From Sphingomonas aliaeris (GTDB taxonomy: Bacteria; Pseudomonadota; Alphaproteobacteria; Sphingomonadales; Sphingomonadaceae), in NCBI RefSeq assembly GCF_016743815.1, contig NZ_CP061035.1, forward strand, positions 2,916,501 to 2,980,500: a stretch of DNA of 64,000 nucleotides. Direction: 5' to 3'. A program made the position numbers and the translations under genes. This document shows, piece after piece, positions 54,877 through 62,359 of the stretch; position 1 is the first letter of the stretch; each line of letters opens with the position of its first letter. Under the pieces are notes generated by a model. That model was not told the origin of the DNA and made no database searches. It saw nothing but the letters and a program-made list of their open reading frames with translations.

Positions 54877-55431
54877 ATGGAGGCGACGATTGCCGCGCTC
54901 GTCTCGCGAAGCACAGCCAGCGGGTGGCTTCTCTGCATCCTGGCAATCGGCGGGGTGATCCAGCTTAGCCGGATCGTCGCCCTCCAGCGCCCGAAGATGA
55001 AGGAGTTGGAGACGCAGGCTGAGGAAAGCGAGCGGAACGCCGCTGCGCAGAAGGAAGAAAGCCTCCGCGATACGTTGCTGGTTCGGGTCGAGCGCGTCGA
55101 AGAGCAGCTCGATCGCGAGCGGAGCGGTCGCGCGGACGATCGCCGCGAACTCGAAAACAAGATGGAACGCCAGCGCGAGCTATACGAGACCAAGCTGGAG
55201 GTAGAGCGCGCGCGGCACGAAGCGGCGGAGATGCTCAGCCGGCACAAAGTCCGCAATCTGGAAGCATGCCTCTCTGCGTTCCTGTGGATGGCCGAAAAGC
55301 GCCCCGACAATATCCCGGAGGTCGTTGCCGAGGTCCGCAAGATGCGTGCCGAGCAGGAGTTGGCGGAGGCTGCGGAAAAGGGCGCCGTGGCCGGTGCGAA
55401 AATCATCGCAACGGGCACCAAGCCAGACTGA
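54877..55431 (+). CDS. Membrane-anchored coiled-coil prophage protein, start uncertain
   Basis: 184 residues from ATG 54877. One N-terminal membrane segment (SGWLLCILAIGGVIQLSRIVAL) leads into a long charged coiled coil (EAEESERNAAAQ-like through RELYETKLEVERARHEAAEM). A better start, with AAAGGATT, is the ATG at 54803: adding one C after 54809 would join it in frame (MNPASAGLRAYAFGARTPIS). As read that start hits a stop after 24 codons. It stands before the lysis genes, but the coiled coil is not spanin-like. Confidence 0.6.
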   Translation: MEATIAALVSRSTASGWLLCILAIGGVIQLSRIVALQRPKMKELETQAEESERNAAAQKEESLRDTLLVRVERVEEQLDRERSGRADDRRELENKMERQRELYETKLEVERARHEAAEMLSRHKVRNLEACLSAFLWMAEKRPDNIPEVVAEVRKMRAEQELAEAAEKGAVAGAKIIATGTKPD

Positions 55432-55456
55432 ACCAATCGACATCGGAGAAACGACC

Positions 55457-55717
55457 ATGACGACGGCACCAGTCGGCGGCGGCACTGCCGTGTCCGACGA
55501 CGACATCGAAGGCCACCTCCCCGAATACATCCAAGGGGCAAAGCGGTGCGGCATCCAGCGGTCGGTATGGTTGCCGAGCTTTTACGTCCCTTGGTCCCCC
55601 CGGAATGACAACGAAAACGCGGAAGGCCCGTGGTCTGATTGGGTAGCGCTCGCTCGCCAGATCCTCGTGGTTGACGCCGAAGCGCGAGCGAAAGCGATGA
55701 AAGGAAAAAAATCATGA
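55457..55717 (+). CDS. Small prophage protein before the lysin gene
   Basis: 86 residues, GGAGAA upstream. HLPEYIQGAKRCGIQRSVWLPSFYVPWSPRND followed by helical SDWVALARQILVVDAEARAKAM. It overlaps the lysin gene by ATGA. The tryptophan-rich half may contact membranes. Not recognised. Confidence 0.5.
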   Translation: MTTAPVGGGTAVSDDDIEGHLPEYIQGAKRCGIQRSVWLPSFYVPWSPRNDNENAEGPWSDWVALARQILVVDAEARAKAMKGKKS

Positions 55718-56211
55718 CGACGGCATCCGCCGGCGGCAGCATTCGGCTGTCCCCGCACTTCACCCTGGCCGAAATGACGGCCACCTCGCACAAACTGCCG
55801 AACGCGCCGAACCCGGACGAGGTGAAGGCGCTGACCGCGCTTTGTCTCAACGTGCTGGAGCCGGTGCGCGCGCACTTCGGCAAGGCTGTGCGGGTCAATA
55901 GCGGCTTCCGGTCGCAGCAGGTCAACGCGACGGTCGGATCGAAGCCGTCGTCGCAGCATCGCAAGGGCCAGGCCGCAGACATCGAGATCGAAGGCGTGTC
56001 GAATGCGGACTTGGCGAAGTGGATCCGCGATACGCTCCCCTTCGATCAGGTGATTCTCGAAAACTACCGCAAGGGCGTCGCCGGGTCGGGATGGGTTCAC
56101 GTCTCGTGGAGCGGCACTGCCAAGCGCGGCGGTTCGAAGGGCGTCAATTCGGTCCTGACCATGACGCTCGGTACGCACGGCGCGACTTACACTTCGGGCA
56201 TCAACGCATGA
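55714..56211 (+). CDS. Endolysin-like M15 peptidase (D-Ala-D-Ala carboxypeptidase type)
   Basis: 165 residues. LSPHFTLAEMTATSHKLPN is the start of the peptidase M15_3 domain, and VNSGFRSQQVN, then SQHRKGQAADIEIEG with His and Asp zinc ligands and a third ligand in WVHVSW, complete the metal site. It cleaves peptidoglycan peptides during lysis. No signal peptide, so it needs a holin. Confidence 0.9.
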   Translation: MTTASAGGSIRLSPHFTLAEMTATSHKLPNAPNPDEVKALTALCLNVLEPVRAHFGKAVRVNSGFRSQQVNATVGSKPSSQHRKGQAADIEIEGVSNADLAKWIRDTLPFDQVILENYRKGVAGSGWVHVSWSGTAKRGGSKGVNSVLTMTLGTHGATYTSGINA

Positions 56212-56453
56212 CCGCGCGCGAGCAGCTGGTCGCGTACATCGCGACCCTCACCGCCTTGGTTCTCGTCATCATCGTCGCGTTGCTGATTGCCGCATGGGTG
56301 CCCGAGGTCATGGGGAAGATGGAGGTCTTTGGCCTCGGCACGGTCACCGGCGGATTGATCGGCGTCCTCCGTTTCCCGTCCGCCCGATCGCCGGTCGCGA
56401 CGACGGACAACGGCGACGTGAACGTCGGCGACGGAACGGGGGCATCGCGATGA
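56208..56453 (+). CDS. Holin candidate
   Basis: 81 residues with one strong (LVAYIATLTALVLVIIVALLIAAWV) and one weaker (VFGLGTVTGGLIGVLRF) membrane segment and a short polar C-terminus. It overlaps the lysin and Rz-like genes by ATGA, the normal place for a holin. No family motif; the call rests on context. Confidence 0.6.
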   Translation: MTAREQLVAYIATLTALVLVIIVALLIAAWVPEVMGKMEVFGLGTVTGGLIGVLRFPSARSPVATTDNGDVNVGDGTGASR

Positions 56454-56872
56454 TGGGCCTCTCGCTCCTTTCGCTGCCGCAGAAGATCCTCGGCGGCGTG
56501 ATGGCGATCCTGCTGACGATCGCGACGATCTACGGCGTCCGCGAACATATCCGCGCCGGACAGTGGAAGGCCCAGGCGGATGCCACGGCTGCGAAGCTGA
56601 AGAGCGAGGAACAGGCTCACGCCATCACCCGGCAGTCGCTCGGCTCGGTCCAACGCGAACTCGACATCCAGTCGCGCATGGTCAGCGATCTCGCGTCACT
56701 GGGCGATCAGCGGAAGCAGGCGGCTTTGAAGGCGCAGGCGGCGGCACAGGAGGCAGGCAAGGCCGCGGAGGTGCGAGCGAAGGCGCTCGACGCGTCTGCG
56801 GCGGCTGTGCGGCCCGGCGCGGACAAATGCCCGCCAAGCGACGTGTTCTGGAACCAGCGAGGTGACCTATGA
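56450..56872 (+). CDS. Rz-like inner-membrane spanin
   Basis: 140 residues with an N-terminal anchor (KILGGVMAILLTIATIYGVREH) and a long periplasmic coiled coil (ADATAAKLKSEEQAHAITRQSL through KAQAAAQEAGKAAEVRAKA). It would pair with the lipoprotein gene that overlaps its stop and bridge the envelope at lysis. Confidence 0.75.
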   Translation: MMGLSLLSLPQKILGGVMAILLTIATIYGVREHIRAGQWKAQADATAAKLKSEEQAHAITRQSLGSVQRELDIQSRMVSDLASLGDQRKQAALKAQAAAQEAGKAAEVRAKALDASAAAVRPGADKCPPSDVFWNQRGDL

Positions 56873-57155
56873 CTATCCGACTGCTTTCGGCCGCGCTCGC
56901 GCTGGCCTGCCTATCCGCCTGCGCAGCGCGCCCGGCGGCGGCTCCCCGGCCGTCGAAGTGCGGACCGTCACGATCGACCGGCCGGTGCCGGTGCCGTGCG
57001 TGAAGCGGTCGGCGATCCCGGCCGAGCCGCCGAAGATCAGCGGCAAGCTGACCGGCGACGCACGGCGTGATCTCGACACTGTGACCGCGTCGGCAGTCCG
57101 GCTCCGCAGCTGGGGCGTCGAACTGGTCGCGATCCTGAGTGGCTGCACGCCGTGA
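56869..57155 (+). CDS. Rz1-like outer-membrane spanin lipoprotein, frame broken
   Basis: Starts MTIRLLSAALALACLSAC with a lipobox (LSAC) at ATG 56869, overlapping the Rz-like stop. As read it ends after 44 codons. One more C in the C4 run at 56944-56947 joins it to the next frame, which continues AVEVRTVTIDRPVPVPCVKR and ends ELVAILSGCTP, about 95 residues in all. Short proline-rich periplasmic lipoproteins at this spot are Rz1-type spanins. A separate frame starting at 56862 lacks a signal and is less likely. Confidence 0.65.
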
Positions 57156-57694
57156 CCGTCTGCCGCGAGTGCGGGGCGCATAGCGCGCAGCGGGTTAGCC
57201 GCGGTCCGCTGACGGTCCAGATCGACCCCGACGCCGCCTACTGGCGCGGCAAGCTGCTCCCGATCGTCGGGTATCGGCTGCGCATCCTGCACCTGCTCTG
57301 CTCTCGCGGCCGGGCCAGCCACTTTGCGATCGCAATAGCCGGGAGTGGCCCAGACAGCGGCGCGTCCACGGTCAGCGTCCAGATCAGCCTCCTGCGCCGG
57401 CAACTGCCCAAAGGCGTCGAGATCAAGCCCATCCGGGGCTTTGGCTACGAACTCACCATTACGGAGGAACACATGAACGACCTGAAACAACGCGCGTCCG
57501 AACATCTTGACGCGCTGCCCGAAGACACCCTGGCCTATGTCGTGCTGTCGATATCGGCGGATAACAAGCCGCAAGCCTTTTCGACAGTGGACGGAATGGC
57601 GACGTTCGCCATTCTCGGCCGGTCGATCGCGGGAACGGCCGAGTTCTTTGCGCAAAATGCAAAGAAGGCCCATGCCGAAGAGCCTGAGGCATGA
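57152..57694 (+). CDS. Winged-helix prophage protein behind the lysis genes
   Basis: 180 residues from a GTG at 57152 (GTGA with the spanin stop). Residues about 25-105 follow the OmpR/PhoB winged-helix layout (WRGKLLPIVGYRLRILHLLC, then VSVQISLLRRQLPKGVEIKPIRGFGYELT). The C-terminal 75 residues (KQRASEHLDALPEDTLAYVVLS) form a second helical domain. No receiver domain. It could regulate lysis or cargo genes. An internal ATG (57474) could begin a separate second protein. Confidence 0.65.
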   Translation: MTVCRECGAHSAQRVSRGPLTVQIDPDAAYWRGKLLPIVGYRLRILHLLCSRGRASHFAIAIAGSGPDSGASTVSVQISLLRRQLPKGVEIKPIRGFGYELTITEEHMNDLKQRASEHLDALPEDTLAYVVLSISADNKPQAFSTVDGMATFAILGRSIAGTAEFFAQNAKKAHAEEPEA

Positions 57695-57807
57695 CCGAGC
57701 GCAAGCCGTGGGTGACACCTTCTGTCATCGTCGCGTCGCTGGTCGTGACGGAAGGCGTCGTCGCGCAGGGCGTTCATGAGATGACGAGCGACGATCTTGG
57801 GAGCTAG
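57691..57807 (+). CDS. Tiny prophage protein
   Basis: 38 residues, ATGA overlap with the previous stop: TERKPWVTPSVIVASLVVTEG then a polar end. The hydrophobic centre is too short to be certain of a membrane segment. It ends the rightward transcript, meeting the Crp-type gene head-on. Confidence 0.4.
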   Translation: MTERKPWVTPSVIVASLVVTEGVVAQGVHEMTSDDLGS

Positions 57808-57823
57808 CTCGATGGTCCCGCCG

Positions 57824-58570
57824 CTAGGCGTTTGCGCGGGTGCGCAGATCAAGGTAATTTCGATCGAACTCAGCCCGTTTTGCCAGCCGCTGCCAGTCGT
57901 CTATCACCAGTGACCGGCTGCCGTTTCGACTGATTAAAGCCTCCGCGACCAGCTCCTTTAGCATGCGGTTGACATGCACAGACGTCAGGCCGGTCGCATC
58001 TCCGATCTGCTCCTGGCTCAACGGCAGCTCGTAACGCAAAGCTTCGCCTAACCCTGCAAGTTCAAGCCTGACGGATAACTCACATAACAAATGCGCGATG
58101 CGCGTAACGGCATCTCGCCGACCGACATTGACGATCCATTCGCGAAAAATCGCCCCGTCTATGAGCGTATCAATCCACAGAGCAAGGCCGACGCGAGGAA
58201 AGTCAAACGCAAGCTTTTTGATAGCCGCCGCAGGAATGACCGCAACTTCGCAATCTGTCAGCGTTTGAACGCTATGATCGGCGACTCCAAGGAAGGAGTT
58301 CTGTAGGTCGACCAGATCGCCTTTCATATGAATGGCCAGGATCTGTCGCCGGCCATTTACGACAAGCCTGTTACGCATAGCGAACCCGGACATAAGAAAG
58401 CAGGCTTGCGAGACTTTCTCGCCCTCTTTCACAACGAAGTCATTGCGCCGGATACTCTTCACAACTGAGGGTAGTCCGAGGATGGCGTCCTTATCAACCG
58501 TTAGCAGCCTGTTCCTTAGATCGAGCTTGCGGACGAGCGGCTCAAGCACCCAATTAGAGTCAAATATCAT
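57824..58570 (-). CDS. Crp/Fnr-family transcriptional regulator (prophage cargo)
   Basis: 248 residues. Residues about 20-140 are a cyclic-nucleotide-binding-like beta barrel (FVVKEGEKVSQACFLMSGFAMR, HMKGDLVDLQNSFLG). Residues about 165-235 are the HTH_Crp (AHLLCELSVRLEL; LPLSQEQIGDATGLTSVHVNRMLKEL). No cluster of N-terminal cysteines for an FNR-type FeS site. This sphingomonad/rhizobial subtype is widespread in chromosomes; here it lies between the lysis cassette and the integrase, so it may let the lysogen change host gene expression. Confidence 0.88.
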   Translation of the reverse strand: MIFDSNWVLEPLVRKLDLRNRLLTVDKDAILGLPSVVKSIRRNDFVVKEGEKVSQACFLMSGFAMRNRLVVNGRRQILAIHMKGDLVDLQNSFLGVADHSVQTLTDCEVAVIPAAAIKKLAFDFPRVGLALWIDTLIDGAIFREWIVNVGRRDAVTRIAHLLCELSVRLELAGLGEALRYELPLSQEQIGDATGLTSVHVNRMLKELVAEALISRNGSRSLVIDDWQRLAKRAEFDRNYLDLRTRANA

Positions 58571-58603
58571 GACAATGCTCCCGATAGGCGAAAGCGGAGG
58601 GTC

Positions 58604-58819
58604 TCACAGCGCGTCACTCTTCGGCTCGGGAAGATGATCAAGAGAGTGACCGACTTGGTTCGATGGAACGTCGAAGCGATGCTTAATCGCTACGTCCAAG
58701 CAGTCCGCCAACATGGCGGTCAAAAGCGTGTCGCCGACGCGATCTGTCAACGTCAGCGCGTCGGAAATGCCCCGTATTGCCCCCTCGCGCGGGTTGGGTG
58801 CTGGCGTTTCTTCCGTCAC
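58604..58819 (-). CDS. Prophage hypothetical protein
   Basis: 71 residues from a GTG at 58819 (GTGA with the stop of the gene before). Contains GAIRGISDALTLTDRVGDTL, a helical pattern with no membrane segment. Coupled to the 52-residue protein upstream. Confidence 0.5.
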   Translation of the reverse strand: MTEETPAPNPREGAIRGISDALTLTDRVGDTLLTAMLADCLDVAIKHRFDVPSNQVGHSLDHLPEPKSDAL

Positions 58820-58974
58820 GCTGTGACAACCTGCATCGCTTCGATCTCGGCCGCATAGGCGTCAGCTCTGGCGTAATGGGCTATTCGCGCGGTGATGCTG
58901 TTGCTCTTCTCGCCCTGCTCTCGAGCCTGTCTCTGCAATTCCCGCAAGCGAGCAACTTCGATCGTATCGGCCAT
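58816..58974 (-). CDS. Small prophage protein
   Basis: 52 residues, too short for most gene callers: MADTIEVARLRELQRQAREQ, then SITARIAHYARADAYAAEIE. Entirely helical and amphipathic. GTGA overlap with the next gene makes a two-gene unit. The region 58975-59122 to the right should hold its promoter. Confidence 0.5.
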   Translation of the reverse strand: MADTIEVARLRELQRQAREQGEKSNSITARIAHYARADAYAAEIEAMQVVTA

Positions 58975-59122
58975 AGTTATACTCCCGTTCAGCGGGAGCG
59001 CTCCAGCGTCTCTCAGTCGCCGCCATGCCGTTAGCGAGTCGCAGCGATTGCCCTATCTATATCAAACCGCGCCGAAGTGCACGAGGCCTGCTTCTGCCCT
59101 CACTCAACGCCCGTCCGGAAGC

Positions 59123-59153
59123 AAAAAGCCGCCAGCCTTTCGGCCAGCGGCTT
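59123..59153 (-). terminator. Rho-independent terminator of the PEP-CTERM gene
   Basis: Read on the minus strand: AAGCCGCTGGCC, GAAA loop, GGCTGGCGGCTT, followed by TTT. It lies 22 bases past the stop at 59175. Confidence 0.75.
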
Positions 59154-59174
59154 AGCGCTTCCCGCAGGAAAGCT

Positions 59175-60074
59175 TTAGGCGAACGAGACCTTCGCGCTGC
59201 GGCGACGCGTGCGCATCGCTGCTCCCATAATGCCGAAACCGGCAATCATCATTCCCCAGGTGGCAGTTTCTGGTACACTGCCTATATCAGTCGCGGTAAG
59301 AAAAATGCCCGATGATGACGACATCGTAACTTCCTGCGGCAAATCAAATTTGATCGATGCCGTGTGGAGATAATCCGCGATATTGCCAGGTACAGCTAAA
59401 ACCTCTAGAGCGAGCAGAAAGGTTTGAGTGTAGCTTTTCCCAGTGATATTGCTTGTGACATCGAAATACGCGGAATCGACACCGACGGTATATTTTAAAT
59501 CTGAAAAATTGGTTTGATAATAAGTGATATTGCTCGGACGGCTTCCGTTATACACGAACGACGAAAACCCGAGTTGATTTCTTAACCCAAATAACGTCCC
59601 ACTACCAAGTGTCGCAACTCCATGAAGGGTTATTCTGTATTTTAGCTCGGTGACGGTATCGTCATCTGCTCCTGCAACATTGAATGTAAGGAGATCCTGA
59701 TACGAAGCGAACGCGGTACTACCGCCGTTCTGGCTTCCATCTGCATTACCCGACGTCGATACAAAGGCCCCAATTTTACCGGACGCTAAATTTGCATATG
59801 ACACCGCATAGTCGTCCTGGGCAACTCTCGACTCCAGTAGGAGGCTAGGCCGGAAATCACTGTCCGAGGTGATAACTCCGTCGTAGTTATAAATCGTACC
59901 CGTCACCGAACTTTGTATTATATCCTGTCGGTTAGTGATGTGACCGATCTGATTTTTGACCGCAGTTTGGGCGTAATTTTGAGCGCTTGATGCCTCGCTC
60001 ACGAACAAGGTCGATGCGACAGATAGCGTCAGTAGCCCGCGGATCGCGTGCAAATTCGATGTAGAAAATCTCAT
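59175..60074 (-). CDS. PEP-CTERM exported protein carried by the prophage
   Basis: 299 residues with a signal peptide (GLLTLSVASTLFVSEASSAQ), a beta-rich serine/threonine-rich body, and a C-terminal sorting signal: VPETATWGMMIAGFGIMG followed by a basic RTRRR cluster. PEP-CTERM proteins are processed by exosortase and linked to extracellular matrix. Codon use here is A/T-richer than in neighbours, especially in 59330-60060, which points to a separate origin. It has its own terminator and lies alone among cargo genes, so it is a good lysogenic-conversion candidate; the exosortase must come from the host. Confidence 0.82.
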   Translation of the reverse strand: MRFSTSNLHAIRGLLTLSVASTLFVSEASSAQNYAQTAVKNQIGHITNRQDIIQSSVTGTIYNYDGVITSDSDFRPSLLLESRVAQDDYAVSYANLASGKIGAFVSTSGNADGSQNGGSTAFASYQDLLTFNVAGADDDTVTELKYRITLHGVATLGSGTLFGLRNQLGFSSFVYNGSRPSNITYYQTNFSDLKYTVGVDSAYFDVTSNITGKSYTQTFLLALEVLAVPGNIADYLHTASIKFDLPQEVTMSSSSGIFLTATDIGSVPETATWGMMIAGFGIMGAAMRTRRRSAKVSFA

Positions 60075-60236
60075 AGTTGCCTCCCCCTATTTCGATTTGC
60101 TTTACAAGCAATTATTATGCCATCGGCGTATCTCCGACGTTTTTTAGTTGGCCGGTTGGCGATGTGTAAGCCCTGGCGACAGTCTTACAAACGATCTTGG
60201 AATAACGGTGCCGAAGAGTTCGTTTTGGTACTATAA

Positions 60237-60386
60237 GGCTTGGCGGTCGCTTCCGCATTTATTCGCATCCGGTTCGCCGCCTTCCACCAGGTCGACGTCG
60301 AGACGACCTATACGATCTCGTCGGCGGCGGGATCGGGTAAGCGCGTCGGCGAGCTGCTGATCTCGAATTTCCCGCTGCCGGGTTAG
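60237..60386 (+). other. Short open frame, possible 3' gene remnant
   Basis: After a stop at 60234 a frame of 49 codons, with a TTG at 60240, reads IRFAAFHQVDVETTYTISSA and ends LLISNFPLPG. It looks like the tail end of a structural protein rather than a full gene, and it meets the HTH gene head-on by four bases. It may be left over from recombination. The remainder of 60075-60236 shows no gene. Confidence 0.25.
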
Positions 60387-60658
60387 GTGGCTGGCTTCGT
60401 CGGCGTGCCGCCCAGATCCTCAGGCGGCACCCGGAAATACCGCGACAGCAGCGCGATCTCTTCCCGTCGCAGGCTGTTGGGCACGCCCCGCGAGACGTAC
60501 CGCTGGAGGTATCCCTCATCCCGGTCGATCAGCCGGGACAGGGCCGCATAGGTCTCTCGGTGCATCGTCACGAGCCCGTCCAACCGCTCGCGCGGCGCCT
60601 TGTTCTGTTCGATCATCTCGTCGATCGACAGGCGGCGCGTAAAGATGTCTCGTACCAT
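60383..60658 (-). CDS. Small HTH protein resembling the DNA-binding half of S24 repressors
   Basis: 91 residues. LDGLVTMHRETYAALSRLIDRDEGYLQRYVSRGVPNSLRREEIALLSRYFRVPPEDLGG follows the layout of the N-terminal HTH of sphingomonad LexA-like regulators (S-R-L-I-x-R-x-x-x-Y-L-Q-x-x-x-x-R-G). The S24 peptidase half is missing, so it would bind DNA but not be cleaved. Could be a secondary repressor or a regulator of the neighbouring cargo genes. Confidence 0.65.
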   Translation of the reverse strand: MVRDIFTRRLSIDEMIEQNKAPRERLDGLVTMHRETYAALSRLIDRDEGYLQRYVSRGVPNSLRREEIALLSRYFRVPPEDLGGTPTKPAT

Positions 60659-60780
60659 CCGCCTAATATAAGTCGTCTGGATCCGATCTACGAGGAGCGC
60701 TCAAGCGGGCGCGTCGCTTCGGCGACTCGCCATATCATCATTTGTGTGTAGCCTCCCGGCGAGTGATTCGCAGGGGCGTT

Positions 60781-61756
60781 ATGAAAGCAAATTTTCGGCA
60801 GGTATTCGTCTATAATTTTGATGTAACTACCGCGCGTAAGGCTGCGGTCCTCCCAGATTTAATTGATCTCATCCACATACTTGAACGGCGGCGGGTCGCC
60901 GGTCGCGCAACATTGCCGATCGAGGGGGTGATATAAATCTTACGCTTGCCCCGATTGTTCTCGGGGCCGGGGACCAAACTGCGACCTTGCTGGTCCGCCA
61001 CTCAGACAAACATTCGGCCGAGTCAGTTTACAGCGATATCCTCAGCGACACATTCACCGCGCACGCGAAAGGCGCGGCCGAGGGCGGCGAAACTGGAGTC
61101 CACATCTTCCTCTCCTTGGCACCTGAAGCCGCGATTCCGAATCGCTACACCTGCATCATTGAAAAAGCGGCGGGCATCAGTGTGACAACGATCCGCCGGT
61201 TTTTGAATCGACTTATCCACGACGAATACGATGAAGACCCAACATCGTTTAGCTATCCCCACCCGGGCGGTCAGCGGACCCGTGCGGGCAAGGTTGCGAT
61301 GGAGAGATGTTTGCCGCGATTGGAGATCGATGGTCGCCCCTCGCAACGTCTGGCTGACGATGTTCAGAACGGAAGGTTGACCGGAATTGTACTGAAGCGC
61401 GCTGTGCCGCACACCCCGGTAGGTGGCGTGCCTTTTATCACGCAAAAGGAAGCCACACTTCGGCTCGAAATCGATCAGGGGCACCTTACCGCCAACATCT
61501 GGGGTGATGTCCGTCGAGCTTTGGCAGCGGAAGCGGGCACCTATCCCTCCGCGCAGATCGGGATCAAACTACCTGCTCGGAAAAAAACGGTAAGCTTAGA
61601 GGTCGACACTGCGACCGGCTCGCCGCTCAATGAGATGTATTTCCAGTCTTTCGACGTGGTAAATATCAACCCCCGATGGCGCAGTCGGCTCGACAGGTGG
61701 TTCGCCATTTCGTCACGCGCGTGTTGCCGCTTCTAATCGCCGAACGGAGCATATAA
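60781..61756 (+). CDS. Uncharacterised soluble protein, first of a two-gene cargo unit, frame broken twice
   Basis: Repaired length about 325 residues. It begins MKANFRQVFVYNFDVTTARK at 60781. One more G in the G5 tract at 60924-60928 joins it to the long frame (INLTLAPIVLGAGDQTATLL, then TGVHIFLSLAPEA). One more C in the C5 tract at 61670-61674 gives a natural end NPPMAQSARQVVRHFVTRVL up to a TAA at 61754-61756. Then the ribosome site and start of the membrane gene follow directly. No known catalytic motif is visible. The ordered fold, wide gap from virion genes and pairing with a membrane protein suggest a defence- or exclusion-type unit, but this is inference. Confidence 0.6.
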
Positions 61757-61765
61757 GGTAGCAAT

Positions 61766-62350
61766 ATGATCGGCTACGAGCTCAGCAGAGGCCTGGCCTA
61801 CCGGGCGATCAAGCATCCTGACATGCACTGGTATACGCGAACGATACCGTTAGTCTGCACCCTGGTGGTCAGCGGGGTGATGATCTTTCTTCCAAGCCCT
61901 CCCACGCTGTTAGGGAAAGACGGGCTTGTCGCCGCGAGCTTGAGCGTGATCTCGACGCTCCCGGGGTTCTTTTTCGCCGGGCTGGCAGCCGTTGCGACGT
62001 TCAGCGGCCTCAATATGGACGCCGTGATGCCTAACCCGCCAGCACGCATCGGTGTGCGGGTCGGCGGCGGCAAATCCACCATCGATCTTAGCCGTCGGCA
62101 GTTTCTCTCCTACCTGTTCGCCTATCTTGTTCTCCTGTCGTTTGGTCTCTGTGTCGTTTCCCTCGCGCTAGCGGCAGCAACGCCTACTCTACTGTCATGG
62201 AAAGAGAGCCTCGTCGCGGACGGCTATGGGGGCGCATGGGCAATCGCTCGTGCGCTCGGTATCATTATCTATTCGGCGATCGCGAGTAGCGTGCTGGTTA
62301 CCACGCTGCACGGGATGTTCTTTTTGACAGAGCGCATTCACCAGCCTTGA
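61766..62350 (+). CDS. Four-TM membrane protein, partner of the preceding gene
   Basis: 194 residues with four predicted membrane segments: PLVCTLVVSGVMIFL, SLSVISTLPGFFFAGLAAVA, YLFAYLVLLSFGLCVVSLAL and ALGIIIYSAIASSVLVTTLH. The loop between TM2 and TM3 is basic and glycine-rich (GVRVGGGKSTIDLSRRQ). AAGGTAG precedes the start, nine bases after the partner's stop, so both come from one transcript. A soluble sensor plus multi-TM effector is a known plan of anti-phage systems. I cannot link it to a named family. Confidence 0.65.
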   Translation: MIGYELSRGLAYRAIKHPDMHWYTRTIPLVCTLVVSGVMIFLPSPPTLLGKDGLVAASLSVISTLPGFFFAGLAAVATFSGLNMDAVMPNPPARIGVRVGGGKSTIDLSRRQFLSYLFAYLVLLSFGLCVVSLALAAATPTLLSWKESLVADGYGGAWAIARALGIIIYSAIASSVLVTTLHGMFFLTERIHQP

Positions 62351-62359
62351 GCAAATCGG

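Noticed and set aside
56862..57155. A 97-residue protein starting at 56862
   Set aside because: Its first 30 residues are the out-of-frame reading of a lipoprotein signal. The frame is real only after about 56947, as the C-terminal part of the Rz1-like spanin.
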